Assembly (NCBI GenBank): GCA_944548615.1
Contig: OX155954.1
Span: 1,531,335 to 1,595,334 of the forward strand
DNA: 64,000 bases
Direction: 5' to 3'
From: Micropterix aruncella
Lineage: Eukaryota > Arthropoda > Insecta > Lepidoptera > Micropterigidae
Under the pieces are notes generated by a model. That model searched no databases and had not been told where the DNA came from. It saw only the letters and a program-made list of their open reading frames with translations. Positions within the stretch are counted from its first letter, which is position 1, and each line of letters begins with the position of its first letter. The translations under genes and the position numbers were made by a program. Below are positions 1-10,743 of this stretch, in pieces.

Positions 1-404
1 GATTGCTGTACGAATATTCGTTTATTCTGTGTTGGAAAGTGTGCTTATGAACGTGTGGGACGCAGGTATTTTTATGCAAAACCGCGGAAACTGGTCGTCC
101 TTGCGCAACACACAAAAAACAGCATGTCGCTGGGCGCCTCGACGCCCGCCGGCGCCCGCGCAGCCAAAACAATAAGAGGTAGAGACACACTTGTCACACG
201 TACGCTACATATTAACGCATTATGAAATATAGACCCCTAAATTTGCATGAAAACATTTGACTCAGAGACACACATATCATACGCAACGTTGCGTAGGGTT
301 AGTGTGTTTCCATTATTTGTTTTCGTGCAAATTCAAGGGTCCAGATGTCATAATGCGTTGCGTACGTGGGACCAGTGTGCGCTACTGTAAATATTGTCAC
401 TCAC
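1..404 (-). other. Intron 1 (5' part) of the MARVEL-like gene
   Basis: This stretch follows the GTGAGT donor of the exon at 405-545 on the minus strand, so it is read as the beginning of that gene's first coding intron. A GC-rich patch at about 130-175 contains several CGCC/GGCG words. No second exon with MARVEL-type membrane helices was found, so the remaining exons must lie beyond the left edge. Confidence 0.6.
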
Positions 405-545
405 CAGCTCGACCAGCTTCAGAATCCCCGGTATTGTGGTGAAGTACTCCACGTTGAGCTTGATCCATGCGAGCGGCGCCTCACGCTGCGGCGCGTTGTT
501 CTGCTTGTTGTTGTCGGAGACAGTCACCACCGTTTCCGGAGCCAT
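405..545 (-). CDS. MARVEL/CMTM-like membrane protein, first coding exon (partial gene)
   Basis: The exon encodes 47 residues. It opens MAPETVVTVSDNN, continues through a charged, glutamine- and asparagine-rich cytosolic stretch, and ends NVEYFTTIPGILKLVEL. The 'PGILK..EL' segment at the edge of the first membrane helix is typical of MARVEL-domain proteins of the CKLF/CMTM group, which are four-pass membrane proteins of vesicle and junction membranes. The open frame stops at a consensus donor (GAGCTG|GTGAGT), so the intron is phase 0 and the helices lie in later exons outside the window. There are two tandem ATG codons (546-548 and 543-545); the second is chosen because MAPE is the usual style of start, but the first would add only one Met. 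The family call rests on a short segment; the exon call is stronger. Confidence 0.72.
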
Positions 546-1245
546 CATTCCTGGTTATATTATATATCTTCTGCACTTGACACGACACCGTTACACAAAT
601 CCAGAGCGACCGTTATTTCACACAAGTGCACTCAAAGTTGCCGCGTCGAACGGAACTACGCCAAGTAAACAAGCACCGAAGAAGCGACCAACTCCCAAAC
701 CGCGCGCGACAGAATCCGACGGCAATAGTGATGTACATAGTAAAATAAAATACTCTGTACCGTACTAAACAAATCGAAATATCGTTCTCGGTTTTTATCG
801 CCAATTTTTAGTTGCTAATTAAAATCTTTTAAATCGTTGAAATAATACAGTAGTGTGGGAGTTTAGTGTGAACAAACGTAATAACCTTCAAAAATCATAT
901 ATCGGCAATTAAAACTTATACACGAAACAGATAGACATACCAGCATTCATTCTCGTCTCGCATTGTTGTGTGCCGCTGTGAAAGACTGCCATTTTGATCG
1001 GGTTCTAGTGCCACAGCAGGAAGCACCAGCAAACACTGAGTGAGGAGAAGAAGAAGGCGTGGAGTCACTCCTGGTCACCACAGACCAGATAAGTGCCCTT
1101 TCATTATTTTATCATTTCATTTATTTAGTGATAAACATAATTTCAATTTGAAAAAATATATATATATATATATATATTAAAAAAAATGCAATCAAAAAAG
1201 GACACAATTCAATAAAAATCTATAACCACCTATCAACGCATCTAT
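546..1245 (-). promoter_or_regulatory. 5' leader and upstream flank of the MARVEL-like gene
   Basis: This non-coding DNA lies upstream of the minus-strand exon. The first ~200 bases hold CpG-containing words (GCGCGCGAC near 700-710) and probably include the 5' UTR and promoter. Further out it becomes AT-rich, with a short AT dinucleotide run at about 1158-1177. No clear TATA box or initiator could be fixed. Confidence 0.35.
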
Positions 1246-1448
1246 GACGGGTGCTACACGTTCAATCTGGCATCAGTTCAGTCCGTGACGTTGGTCAGAC
1301 TGTCGGGAAACTGATCGTTTATTGCGTTGACTGATGGACTGAACTGATGGATTTTTAAATATTTTGATAATTTTTATCAGTCCATCAGTCAGTTTATGAT
1401 CAAGGTCGCGGACTGACCTGATGTCAGATTGAACGTGTAACACCCGTC
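1246..1448. mobile_element. MITE with GACGGGTG termini (203 bp)
   Basis: The two ends are long inverted repeats. The left end reads GACGGGTGCTACACGTTCAA and the right end, reversed, is identical over its first ~40 bases except for scattered changes (for example GTGTTACACG). The flanks on both sides are TAT, a possible 3 bp target duplication. There is no ORF. The interior contains further short inverted copies of ACTGATGGACTGA. The superfamily is not certain. Confidence 0.7.
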
Positions 1449-3641
1449 TATAACCACGACCTACAATCTGTATATGCAGTTAAACGGAAAAGAGTATGGC
1501 ACAGAACTGAAAAACTGGCTAATCGGAAAAAGCTACTCTCCATTAAATTAATATTTTCAAAGACCATAGTAATTAATTTTTTAATCTCAGGTGTTTAATT
1601 TTGCAACATTTTTTTGAGGCTAATTTATAAAAACAACGACAATATGAATATTCCAAAAAAAAAATTGGGGGAATGAAGGGATTTTTAAATTAGGAAATTA
1701 ATTACGAAAATTATTATTAATTTTAGGAATTAATATTTAATAATAATAAATTATTTTTTAATTCCATACATTTTCTATTTTTTCGTATATTACAATTTTT
1801 GAAAGATATTTTATTGTTATTGGTGATTTTAAAATACATTTTTTTTAATGTGAAAATTATGAATTAGAATTTATATACATTTCTTATTTTTATTTTATAT
1901 TCGGATTTTTGTATGTTTTAATGATATTGATGAATTATTTTCTCTTCTAAGTTCCGCACATTCCAGGATAAATTATTATTTAATCCCGTCTTTTTTTAGT
2001 TACGTCAATTCTATGTATATATTTAATAAAACCGGAAGATATTTTAATAACGGAAGACTTTTTACTGTGATTTTTAATTATTATTATAATCGTTTTAATT
2101 TGTTATTTCCTTTTCTTATGATTTATAGAAATCATTTATCATTGATATTATAGGTAAGCCAGCATAATACTGATAGCAACTAATTTAACATTGCACACTT
2201 ACCAAATAAGTAAAAATTGTCAAGGTGTTACCATAACAGGGAATTATGAGAAACGAAACGGCATACGTTATCAGCATAAATGTTACACCATAATCCGGGC
2301 TATAGATATATTTCTATTTCTTTTATCAATTATTTTCATAATTATTATGATAGTCGCTTGAATGGCTTATTGGAGGGTTCGACCCATGATATTCTAGCCG
2401 TTTTTGTCCTTGAAAATTGAAAATACAGAACCAATAAATAGTAAAACGATTTTTCCGCAACACTTGTCCTATGCTGGTGTAAGATAATAAAGAATTACTC
2501 CCAAAATAAATGGCTAATGTGGCTTAAACGGCCATAAAACTCATAGAACTTAAATCCTATTGACTATTTAAGAGCTGTGTGTAAGTGCAGACTTCCACAG
2601 AACAAAATAAAGTTGATAGTGAGTAATTAATTAGTAGAAAGAAACCACAAAGCATTGATTTTATAGTGTAAAAATCAATGCACAAAGTAAGCCACCGAGA
2701 ACTGCAAAAATCTCATTAATCCCATGTCTAAATTTATTACAAATTTTGGAGAAATTTGCTACATTCCATTCTTTGTTGAGTTGATTAACAGTTTTAGGAT
2801 TCGTTTGATATACTTCGCCATTCCTAAACAATTGTGAGGTATTAACGGAAAAATAAATAAATAAATAAAACTCCCAATAAATCATTGGACAAACGATGTG
2901 TGCATTCTAGTTTATTTACAAGTTTAATGGCCGATGAATAGATTTTTTTAAAATTATTTCACGTGTTGGCGTTAATTTACATACTGCTAAGATGCTGTTA
3001 CGTCATCAGCGCTAAAATACGAAAATAAGTGCATCTCCAGACACAGACACCAATAAAAATCGTACGATATAAAAAGCATCTGCCGCATAGAATCCCGCAC
3101 TATTGCAATGAGAAGTGAAAACCGCAGAAAACGGTAGTAGGCTGATCAGCAGAATATAAAACAATATTTATTACTAACCGTGTTGCACCCATTGAATAAC
3201 TAAATGTTTTAAAATACATAATTTGGCGATAAAAAAATATTTCAAATCTCATTTCGGCGCCTAGCGGCGAGTAGCGAAAGTTAGTGATGAATATTGCCAT
3301 CTATCGGATGTGGTTATAACTTGTTCAAAGCTAGAATAGTATTTCGATCCGAAACCGACAGAGTGTACGTTTGCTGTGAATGGCGCCCCAATTCCAATAA
3401 AAAAAGCATTTTGATAAAGCATTGATAGGTATATCGTTTCACAATAAAAACATTTGTACCTTAGCAGACTTATTGCTAGTTAATACAATATCTTCCAGTC
3501 GACCGACATATTCATGTGATGTGGTGGCAAAATTAGACTACGGATAGGACAAAGTTTAAAATTAAATTATTAATTTTATAATCTAAAGCAAAAAGTTAAT
3601 AAATAAATTAATATTCAAGTAAGACATAATACATATATATA
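1449..3641. other. AT-rich intergenic DNA, no gene recognised
   Basis: These ~2.2 kb are dominated by A/T runs on both strands. The only ORFs are short, low-complexity and not similar to anything I recognise. No inverted-repeat element or RNA gene was seen. Confidence 0.5.
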
Positions 3642-3994
3642 CAGGATGAGTTTTTAAATAGTAACAGCCTTGTAGTGGTTGAATCATTACGAGCAAATAA
3701 GCAACTTTTGATATATTTTTTGGGAAAAGCCCAAAAAAATATTTTTGTTGTTTTTTTTAATAGTATAAAAAGAGAGTCAGTAAAATATTGCGAATATTCT
3801 TCATTCGAGATATTTTGCTATTGCTAGATGGCGCCAAACAATAATTATTTATCAATCAATTATCAAAAAAAAAGGTTAAGTAAGTACTACAAATTATTTA
3901 TTTTTTATTCTTTCCAAAAATTTATATCGGTAGCCGCCTCTTTGCTCGTACTGATTCACCCACTTCAAGGTGTCGCTAATTAAAAACTCATCCT
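3642..3994. mobile_element. Tc1/mariner-type MITE with CAGGATGAGTTTTT termini
   Basis: The left end CAGGATGAGTTTTTAA and the right end (reverse of TTAAAAACTCATCCTA) form an imperfect inverted repeat that can be followed for about 60 bases, including GTGAATCA(G/T)TACGAGCAAA. The element is bounded by TA on both sides, the expected duplication for the Tc1/mariner superfamily. It is about 350 bp with no coding capacity, hence a non-autonomous copy. Confidence 0.72.
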
Positions 3995-5098
3995 ATAAAT
4001 ACAGAAATAAATAAGCAGCTAAAATTACTTAAGGAAAGAAAGGGGAAAGGAAATGTTAGAATTGGTTTTATATTTATTGTAAAATGAAGTGGTTTTTCAA
4101 TGGTCGCGATGTTTTAAAAATAATGTGTTGACCTATTGTCCTTTAAAAAGCACAAACCTAGAATTGTGATTCAGACCAGACGTTTTTTTTATTTTTTTAG
4201 AGGCTATCCAACAATAATCATAATCATAAGTTTTTTATTCAAAATAGTACGAAATCGTAACTTTATGACGTCAATAATGCATACAAACATACATAAATGA
4301 TAAAAAATTAAGATATTGTGACATTATAACAAATTATTGAGACATATAATGTGATATTAATCATCGAGGTAACCATTTCATTTCCAAGGGTCTTTGTCGT
4401 CTAGATAATCATTTATTTTATATGACTTTTATGGTCAGCAAGTTTATTTTTATTTCTAGTATTGACACCATGCCTATCAGTTTTTTAAAAACAGTTCTTT
4501 ATTTTTATGCACATACATTAAGTTTTCATAGATGTAATGAGATGCAAGTGTCAAAATATTGATTTCTTTAAATTTTCCGCGTATCTGTTTTTGTTTTTTA
4601 TTATGCCTATAAATCATATATTGAACTAGGTTTAGTAGCTAACACACATGATCAGTGGCTAAAACTTACGACCATTTTGTGCTAAATTTAGAACATTAGG
4701 ATCTCTTCAGTGCTGCCATCTCACAAAAGTAATATCGAAAAATGGTTGAAAAATATTTTATGCTGAATAAAGCACGTTAGAGTAGTCTCTTGCTGATGTT
4801 TTAAAATATCAGGTCTGAATTGAGTAGACTAATATATGCCTTTTACAGCACGAAAGGACTTACGAGGTTAAAGATGGAAAGCGAGCCAGCGCCTCTTACA
4901 GCTGGAGAAAACTGATTCCATGTATGGAGTTGCATGTGTAGAGGAGTAAGACAAAAATGTGGTTTTATGATTTGGAATACGTAGAGTATTATTCTGACTT
5001 TAACAAAGTGGAACAAAGTGGAAGGCCATGATGACCATTTTCGAGTACAACAAAAAAAAACACATTTTATCGGAACGTTGCCCTTAGAGCAGCATACC
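3995..5098. other. Spacer 3' of RpS15a, no gene recognised
   Basis: This is AT-rich DNA between the MITE at 3.6 kb and the polyadenylation signal of RpS15a. No supported ORF, RNA gene or repeat boundary was seen. Confidence 0.45.
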
Positions 5099-5104
5099 TT
5101 TATT
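5099..5104 (-). promoter_or_regulatory. Polyadenylation signal of RpS15a
   Basis: On the minus strand this is AATAAA, about 27 bases downstream of the RpS15a stop codon. The short distance suits the compact 3' UTR of a ribosomal protein mRNA. Confidence 0.7.
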
Positions 5105-5130
5105 TTGTAAATAATTCATTAATCATTAAA

Positions 5131-5224
5131 TTAAAAGAAGAAGCCTAAGATTTTTCCTCCAAGGTGTTTCCTCCTCGCTTCCTCGTGGTCCATAATACCA
5201 GCACTTGTCGTTAGGACCAGGTAT
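5131..5224 (-). CDS. RpS15a: Ribosomal protein S15a (uS8), coding exon 2 with stop codon
   Basis: This exon encodes the C terminus, [18 protein letters not shown] followed by [12 protein letters not shown] and a TAA stop. It is the strongly conserved end of animal S15a, where the IMDHEEA..K loop and the aromatic tail contact 18S rRNA. A minus-strand acceptor (TTTTAG) precedes the exon. Its first base A completes the glycine codon left as GG at the end of exon 1 (11851), so the two exons join in frame (phase 2). Together they give 299 + 94 bp = 130 codons plus stop, exactly the family's usual length. The exon is too short to stand out as an ORF and was found by searching for the missing C terminus. 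Confidence 0.96.
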
Positions 5225-5515
5225 CTAAAACAAAGAAAGGGTAATGTTAATAGCTACATAAAAAATATAATACTAAAGAAAACTGTGAAGACTGCAAACC
5301 AGAGATTTGATGAAACGGTGGAAGAAGTGCTAAGGGAAAAATGCGAGATAAAAAGGTGCACTTTCTTGTTCAGTTTTTACATTATTCAATTCATGATATT
5401 ATGGCAGCCCTATAAATATAAATACCAATCGCAATCCAATCTCTTTTAACGACTGAAAAGCGAGATTGTTGTAAGCGCTGGGAAAGAAGGCAGATCAGCC
5501 TTTTGCGGTGGTTAA

Positions 5516-5753
5516 CCCCTCAGGCCCCGATTGGCCGATATCGGCCACAATACGATTCAGCGTGACGGCCCGTTCCAATTTAATTTTAATTTAATTTGTT
5601 TTATTTTATTATGTTAATATGTTTCATTCTAATTATGGGTACAGCGGTTTGGCAGTAATTAATGTTTTGGTGAGACAGTGTCGTAATTCATTTTTTTTAC
5701 AAATTTTTGGGACAGCAACTTGTCAATCGGCTGAGGGGCCGAGGCCTGAAGGG
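5516..5753. mobile_element. piggyBac-type MITE, TTAA target duplication (238 bp)
   Basis: The termini are CCCCTCAGGCCCCG on the left and, reversed, CCCTTCAGGCCTCGG on the right. Both are flanked directly by TTAA (5512-5515 and 5754-5757). TTAA duplication with CCC-initial ends is the hallmark of the piggyBac superfamily. There is no ORF, so the copy is non-autonomous. It lies in the RpS15a intron. Confidence 0.75.
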
Positions 5754-6429
5754 TTAACAGATTTCCGCTAGCCTCCATATATTTATTATATAAATATATA
5801 ATATACATAACAACAAAGTTAATTATTAGGTAACAAAAGAGAATTTACAAAAACAACGATATTGTTAGTATTTATAAATAAAATTGACCAAAAAAGTTGC
5901 AGTGTCATTTTTGCAGGAAGGCCAACTTCCGAAAGTTGAATGACGCATTATGACTCCCACAATCACTATCAAAATGTAACGAAATAACGATCGTTTTCTC
6001 GCTTTCCTCCCGTTACTCAAACATCTGTGAAAATTGAAACATTATTTAGTAATTAGTAATTCATGAGCCAAGGAATGTGAATTCAGAGCCAACGGGACTG
6101 ATAACAAAAGGAGCTGCGTTCACTCATTCAATATAGGCAGACATGAATTTTGTTTTCTCCTGATTTATCTTCATGCTCATACGTTTTCCTGCTCTGTTCA
6201 ATGTTAAATAGGCTTCTTTAATCGTTACTAGTGCCGAAGAGCGCCGTCACGCTTGTAGGTAGGTATGTGTTTGAAACCTAGTGAAGAGAATTTTGAAAGA
6301 AATATAAAAATTGGTGTATTTTTACAGAAACAACATATTTTTTGCTTGTTCATATAAATATCTATAAAAATAGACTTTTTTGGCGTTTTAGAACATTTTC
6401 CCAAAATATATTTGGCGCTAAAACGGTAA

Positions 6430-6700
6430 AGGGTTAGTGGAGAGAATGCAATGATATCAATATCATCGCCATACTCCAGTAGTTATAAAGGCTTATTGAA
6501 AATGGGTGCTTGTAGTGTTAATACCAAAATTACATACTGCCTTCTCAAGAGGCAAATTGAAGAGAATGTATACCAACGTATCTTTTTGTCGCAGGCCATT
6601 GACGGTGTAGAAGGGTTCCGACAGGTCTATTTGCACTCTCCGTGGGATTGGACATTTGCCATTGAAAGCTTCACCATGTTTATTATTAGGTATGTTTTAT
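6430..6700 (-). pseudogene. RTE-type LINE reverse transcriptase fragment (decayed)
   Basis: On the minus strand a frame reads VNGLRQKDTLVYILFNLPLE followed by KAVCNFGINTTSTHF. This matches the conserved RT block 'VNGLRQGD.L...LFNLALEK' of non-LTR retrotransposons. After a stop and frame change comes EYGDDIDIIAF, a variant of the catalytic YADDIDIIG motif in which the first Ala is Gly. Upstream there is a further frame change at MVKLSMANVQSHGE. The breaks show a dead copy. It lies in the RpS15a intron, in the same orientation as the gene. Confidence 0.75.
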
Positions 6701-6719
6701 CACTTTATGAGGTATAACT

Positions 6720-7300
6720 ATGCAGGTCTTTCAAAGCTCTGTAGAGCAGTTTCCTCATATGATGGGTCGCAACCCGGCACCCGCTCATGAACGTAAAATA
6801 CCAGATAGCAGCACTGTCTCCTTGTTGTTTAAACCAGTCATACTCGTAAATAATCAAGTGGCGTGGCACATCGTTCGGGCGGCGAGAGACTTTCAGGGAA
6901 TTGACACTGCTTATAGACCAAATCGACCTCCAGAATCCAATCTGATATTCATTGATAATTCCACTCTAGAATGTGATATAACCCTAAATTTTTTATAACT
7001 TTTTGGTTCAACATAGTGTCAAGCGCCTGGACAAAAAAAACAGAAATCTAAAAAAATACGAAAAATAGGCCTAATGTTAACAAAAATGGGGTAATATACT
7101 CATAAAGATAGGTACAATTGCTTTCAAAACTCATCTACCCTCCAAATCAAATTCCCATATTTGAGGATTTGATCAAACTTTCAAATGCATTTTCTGGAAA
7201 CTTGAAAAATGGCGCTCGACACTATGTTACCCCCACCTCTTCAATTCATTGCAGCGCAATACTCTGACCTAGGAGCATTTGCTAGGACTGGAGACTAATC
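6720..7300. other. Unassigned intronic DNA
   Basis: A 92-codon plus-strand ORF (6720-6998) exists, but its product resembles nothing I recognise and it lies within the RpS15a intron between transposon fragments. It is best read as chance or eroded transposon sequence. Confidence 0.35.
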
Positions 7301-7354
7301 TGAAAGAATATTTTCCTCCAATTATAAGCAACCAAGCATAAATAAGGACGCACT

Positions 7355-7935
7355 AGACTGATTAATAACTTCGCACAGTTCATCGTCCGTTAGCACTCTT
7401 TCGCCAGGTTCATGGCAATATACGTCAACCATTCTTCAAATTCGGTATCTTCAAATACCTTGAAAGACGCTCCTTGCTAGTGTTTGAATTTCCTCCATTA
7501 ACTTCCCTTTGAGATGATTGAAAATTGCCTTTTCGATATTAGATTCTTTACTCCGCTCCACACAGAAACTGAGAAGACTGCTTGTTTTAGGTTTAGCTTC
7601 TTCCAGTAGGGCCTTATATGTATCATGTGTGTAATCTCTTTTTTATAAACGTTTCATCGTCTCTATTACACCCTGATCCATCAGTTGAGTAATTGCTGTA
7701 ATATTAGATAGGAAGAAGAAAATAAAAATATTGCCATCTACAGATTTTGGGTTTGCAAGGTGGTACCAAGCGTTATCGAAGAAGAGCAAAACTGCTTTTG
7801 GCTGTTAGTTGTCTTCTACAGATATGATCTACATCCATGAATCGATTATGGAACCAATCAATAAAGATGTCTCGGTTCATCTAAGTAGCCTTTGTCGTAA
7901 TAATAAACAGCAAAAACAACAATGCAAAATTTAAA
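7355..7935 (-). pseudogene. pogo/Tigger-type (CENP-B/jerky-like) transposase fragment
   Basis: The minus strand shows, in one frame, PKAVLLFFDNAWYHLANPKS, then ITAITQLMDQGVIETMKRL, then KALLEEAKPKTSSLLSFCVE and an end segment GERVLTDDELCEVIN. 'LL.DNA..H', 'QPMDQGVI' and the C-terminal 'LTDDEI' block are characteristic of DDE_1 transposases of the pogo/Tigger group. In-frame stops and frame changes show decay. The N-terminal DNA-binding part was not found; a LINE end adjoins on the right. Confidence 0.75.
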
Positions 7936-8490
7936 TCTAACCCTCTTAAGAACCGTCTGCGAAATAGTGTGGACATGTGGAATAAACTACCATTTGAAAC
8001 GATTAGTGTAAGCTGAGTCGATCAATTTAATAAATTAAAAGTAAAAACACATTTTTAAAAACAAGCTTTTATTAAAATGCTATCCTGAGCCAACTCTGGG
8101 TGTAGCAGCCATGTCATAATAACTTAAAACAGGCTATCATAATAGAATGCGAATACAAAATTTCGTTTCTGTGCTGCCGACCGTTGAGGAGTTTCCTCGT
8201 TGGAAGCCAACCCTGGTTGCAGCAGTCCTGTCGTGGTGAAACTTAGAACAGGCTATCATAATTGAATGCGTATACAAAATTTTGTTTCTGTGACCGTGGA
8301 AGAGTAGCTTCGTCGGGAGAATATCCTGGTTGTAGAATCAGGTCATGCTCACCATTAAATTGCATTGTCTTTGGAACTAAACCAACAAGTAAAATTTCAC
8401 CTTCATAGGATAAGACGAAATGGTTCTAACTTAGCTTGCAAGATTTGACCTAAACAAACATTGCAAGGTAAATAAAAGCTTGTAAAAACG
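7936..8490 (+). mobile_element. LINE 3' end: RT C-terminal tail and 3' UTR
   Basis: The plus strand encodes NPLKNRLRNSVDMWNKLPFE and ends shortly after. This is the 'R..VD.WN.LP' tail found at the very end of many non-LTR retrotransposon ORF2 proteins. It is followed by a 3' UTR with tandem repeats (8084-8345) and a terminal stretch ending AATAAAAGCTTGTAAAA. The 5' part is missing, as expected from truncated reverse transcription. Confidence 0.65.
8084..8345 (+). repeat. Tandem repeat, about 2.3 units of ~125 bp, in a LINE 3' UTR
   Basis: Two successive units share AACAGGCTATCATAAT, GAATGCG and ACAAAATTT(C/T)GTTTCTGTG at the same spacing. A third, partial unit begins CCTGGTTGTAG. Divergence between units is modest. 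Confidence 0.7.
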
Positions 8491-8503
8491 GGGGGCGCCA
8501 GTT

Positions 8504-8885
8504 TTGCATGCGGCAAACTTGCACAAATGTCACTTTTGACAGCTCCAAATTTGTTGAGGGCAGATTTGCAGGAGGCAACCTTGCAGGTGGCAACCTTGCA
8601 GGCGGCAAACTTCAGTACATCAAACTAAACATTATTAAATTTTTCTGTTAGGTTAGGTTTTTCTTTCCCTAAAATCGAAGTGACATTAATTACCGGCATC
8701 CTTGTAGTGGATGATTTAGTACATCAAACTAAACATTAAAAAAAATGTTTTAAGTTTTTCTGTTAGGTTAGGTTAGGTTCTCGAAACGTCAGTTTGACAT
8801 TTGCAAAACTGCCTTCTGCAAGATTGCCTTCTGCAAAACTGCCGCCTGCAAGAATGCCGTCTGCAAATTTGCCTTCTGCAAGTTT
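8504..8885. repeat. Inverted arrays of a ~15 bp TTGCAGG.GGCAAC repeat
   Basis: Units of the form TTGCAGGNGGCAANC lie at 8504-8518 and 8565-8610. Units of the opposite orientation (CTGCCTTCTGCAAGA) occur about five times at 8809-8882. Between them, a segment starting AGTACATCAAACTAAACATT is directly duplicated (about 8615 and 8720), each copy followed by TTTTTCTGTTAGGTTAGG. No terminal duplication could be fixed. Confidence 0.65.
8763..8777 (+). repeat. Three TTAGG units (insect telomere-type motif)
   Basis: TTAGG occurs three times in a row, with two more units at the matching place upstream near 8650. It is far too short to be a functional telomere tract; it could be chance or a seed of telomeric repeat. 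Confidence 0.5.
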
Positions 8886-8889
8886 GATG

Positions 8890-9714
8890 GGACCCGTAAA
8901 AACACTCGATTAGTACCTAAAAACTTGTTAATATTGTTTATGAGTAGCTTTGCAAAATCTGATCTGGACGTATCAGCAAAGCTGCCCGTCCAGAATAAAT
9001 AATAATAATTGTGTATCGATATTGAAATTTGAAAAAGTAAGTTGGTTTTTTTATTTTTCCTATTAGCTACAGATTGTTTGTGATCACCCATTGTATTTGC
9101 ATAGCAACAAATGATCCTCCGATCTATACTGATTTTATTTTCTTGTGCACATTTTCATTACTGGCAGCTAAAATGGAATTGATTGCCAGTAAAATCCTGT
9201 TTCTTCTTCTTTCGTATCATAAGTTTGTTCAGGCTTTGGAAAGTCCTCAGTAATAATTTTCTCAATTTTTTAGCAGGAATCAATGATGGCTGTCTTATTA
9301 CAACTGTTTTTTCTACTCTATTGTGAAATTTTACAATGTAGGGGACCCAACCCTACTACCAAGTGTTTATATGTATGCATTTGTGTAACATGTGTTTGTG
9401 TGGTTATTGCTGTTAATTTTATCTTAACAGAAAATGGTGACCCAGCCGGGAACCAAGCACGGAACCTTATAATTTAAGATCAGGTGTCCTAGTTACTATG
9501 CCACCATGCCATGCTATTGGGCAATTCGTGAATTATGTGACATGTTTAAATCTGCGCAACCAACCTCCGTGCATTAAATGTGGTATCAATGTAGAATTGT
9601 GTTTGATGCAAATAAATCGGCCAGTACCTGTATTATTCTTTAGTATTGTATACTTTATATTAAATGATTATTCTATTTACCTATTAATTTTCATATTCAT
9701 ATTTCGACAAAAAC
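8890..9714. other. Intronic spacer without recognised features
   Basis: Two short plus-strand ORFs at 9283-9477 and 9498-9737 resemble nothing I know. At about 9433-9465 there is TGGTGACCCAGCCGGGAACC, reminiscent of a primer-binding site next to an LTR, but no LTR pair was found. Confidence 0.3.
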
Positions 9715-10030
9715 TATCGACTGTGCACTCTGGCTAATAACTGGGAGGAGTGGGGGGGGATCCAGAAAGGTTGTTTCCTAAGCAGCAGGGGTGGTTATTG
9801 TCAGCTACTCTTGAAACGACCTGCTGGCCACCCGATCCCGTGAGAAAGGACGCCATGGTCTGCGATAAATTCAAACTGAATTATCGCTAACAATAGGTAG
9901 AGGCTGCGCAAGCGACTACGAATCTGTGGCTAGAAGAGAGGGTGGAGAAATTCCGCCAAATCTGATAGTAAGGGCGCGAGAACGGCCTGCCGGGTTCACT
10001 TTCCAGTGCCTTGCGGTAAGTCGTTGGACT
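9715..10030 (+). repeat. 650-bp dispersed repeat family, truncated copy (copy 1a)
   Basis: This segment matches the middle and later part of the full-length copies at 10093, 46017 and 51928: GACTGTGCACTCTGGCTAAT, then a GACCTGC(T/C)GGCCA region, then the AGGCTGCGCAAGCGAC block. It starts at the same internal point as the copy at 36548 and stops before the GGTTCGCCCG end. No terminal duplication is seen. Confidence 0.7.
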
Positions 10031-10092
10031 CTCTTTTTTTTATTCATGTCGGCAAGGGCGTTAATTTTAAACATTTGACTACTGAAAGTGTG

Positions 10093-10743
10093 GGGAGTTA
10101 ATGGACCCATGCTGAGTTGGCCACGAAGACCCATTCTGTTCAGGGTCGGTCACTCACGGGTCAACACCTATCCGACGGCCTCCACGCATGAAGTGCGAGC
10201 CTGGGTAGGACTCTAGCCTTGGTCAGTTTCCCCTGGGAATCAAACTTCTGGCGCTCCTGGACGGTCTGCGCACCGTGCGGCGTAAGCCAATCGATTGTGC
10301 ACTCTGACTAACAGTCGGGGGAGTCTGGAAGCAGTACTGTTTCCTATAGAGCGGGGGTGGTTGCGGACCTTACGGCGACTGCTCTTGAAATGACCATCGG
10401 CCATCCAATCATCCGAGCCGGGCAAAGGACGCCGTGGTCCGCGTTAGATTCGGTATACACCGTTTCACCGCTTCGTAAGGGAGAGGACCGCGCAAGTGAC
10501 CTCGAACTCGAGAGACCGGAGTAATCTGGTCACAATTGGAAGTAAGGGCGTGAGTGCAAGCCCGCCGGGTAACACTCCTGGCTACTCGCGGTTAAGGCGT
10601 TGGCCTCTTACGGGCTTGTGACGTAGCTAGATGGTGGACTGTTATGTCCCAAGTCTTCTACGCTCACTCCAGGGAGATAGAACGACTAATAGTTAAAACT
10701 TCCTTTGGTGACGGGCTCGCCCGTTGTAGTCGACAACCCAAGT
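10093..10743 (+). mobile_element. 650-bp dispersed repeat, full-length copy with 13-bp target duplication (copy 1b)
   Basis: The copy begins GGGAGTTAATGGACCC and ends GTCGACAACCCAAGT. It is flanked by a perfect 13-base direct repeat, TACTGAAAGTGTG (10080-10092 and 10744-10756). Length is 651 bp. Variable-length target duplications in this family (8-13 bp) point to insertion by a retroposon mechanism rather than by a DNA transposase. There is no coding capacity. A possible polymerase III A box lies near the start and a B-box-like word follows ~35 bases later. Confidence 0.8.

Noticed and set aside
8084..8345. Tandem ~125-bp units considered as a CRISPR-like or satellite array
   Set aside because: Only about two and a third diverged units exist, inside the 3' UTR of a LINE; CRISPR arrays do not occur in animal nuclear DNA.
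8789..9091. Minus-strand ORF whose C terminus reads like a pentapeptide-repeat protein (LQKAN LQTAF LQAAV LQKAI)
   Set aside because: The 5-residue period comes directly from the 15-bp DNA repeat, which continues as an inverted non-coding array; there is no other support for a gene.
9433..9465. TGGTGACCCAGCCGGGAACC as a retroelement primer-binding site
   Set aside because: No pair of long terminal repeats and no adjacent gag/pol remains were found.
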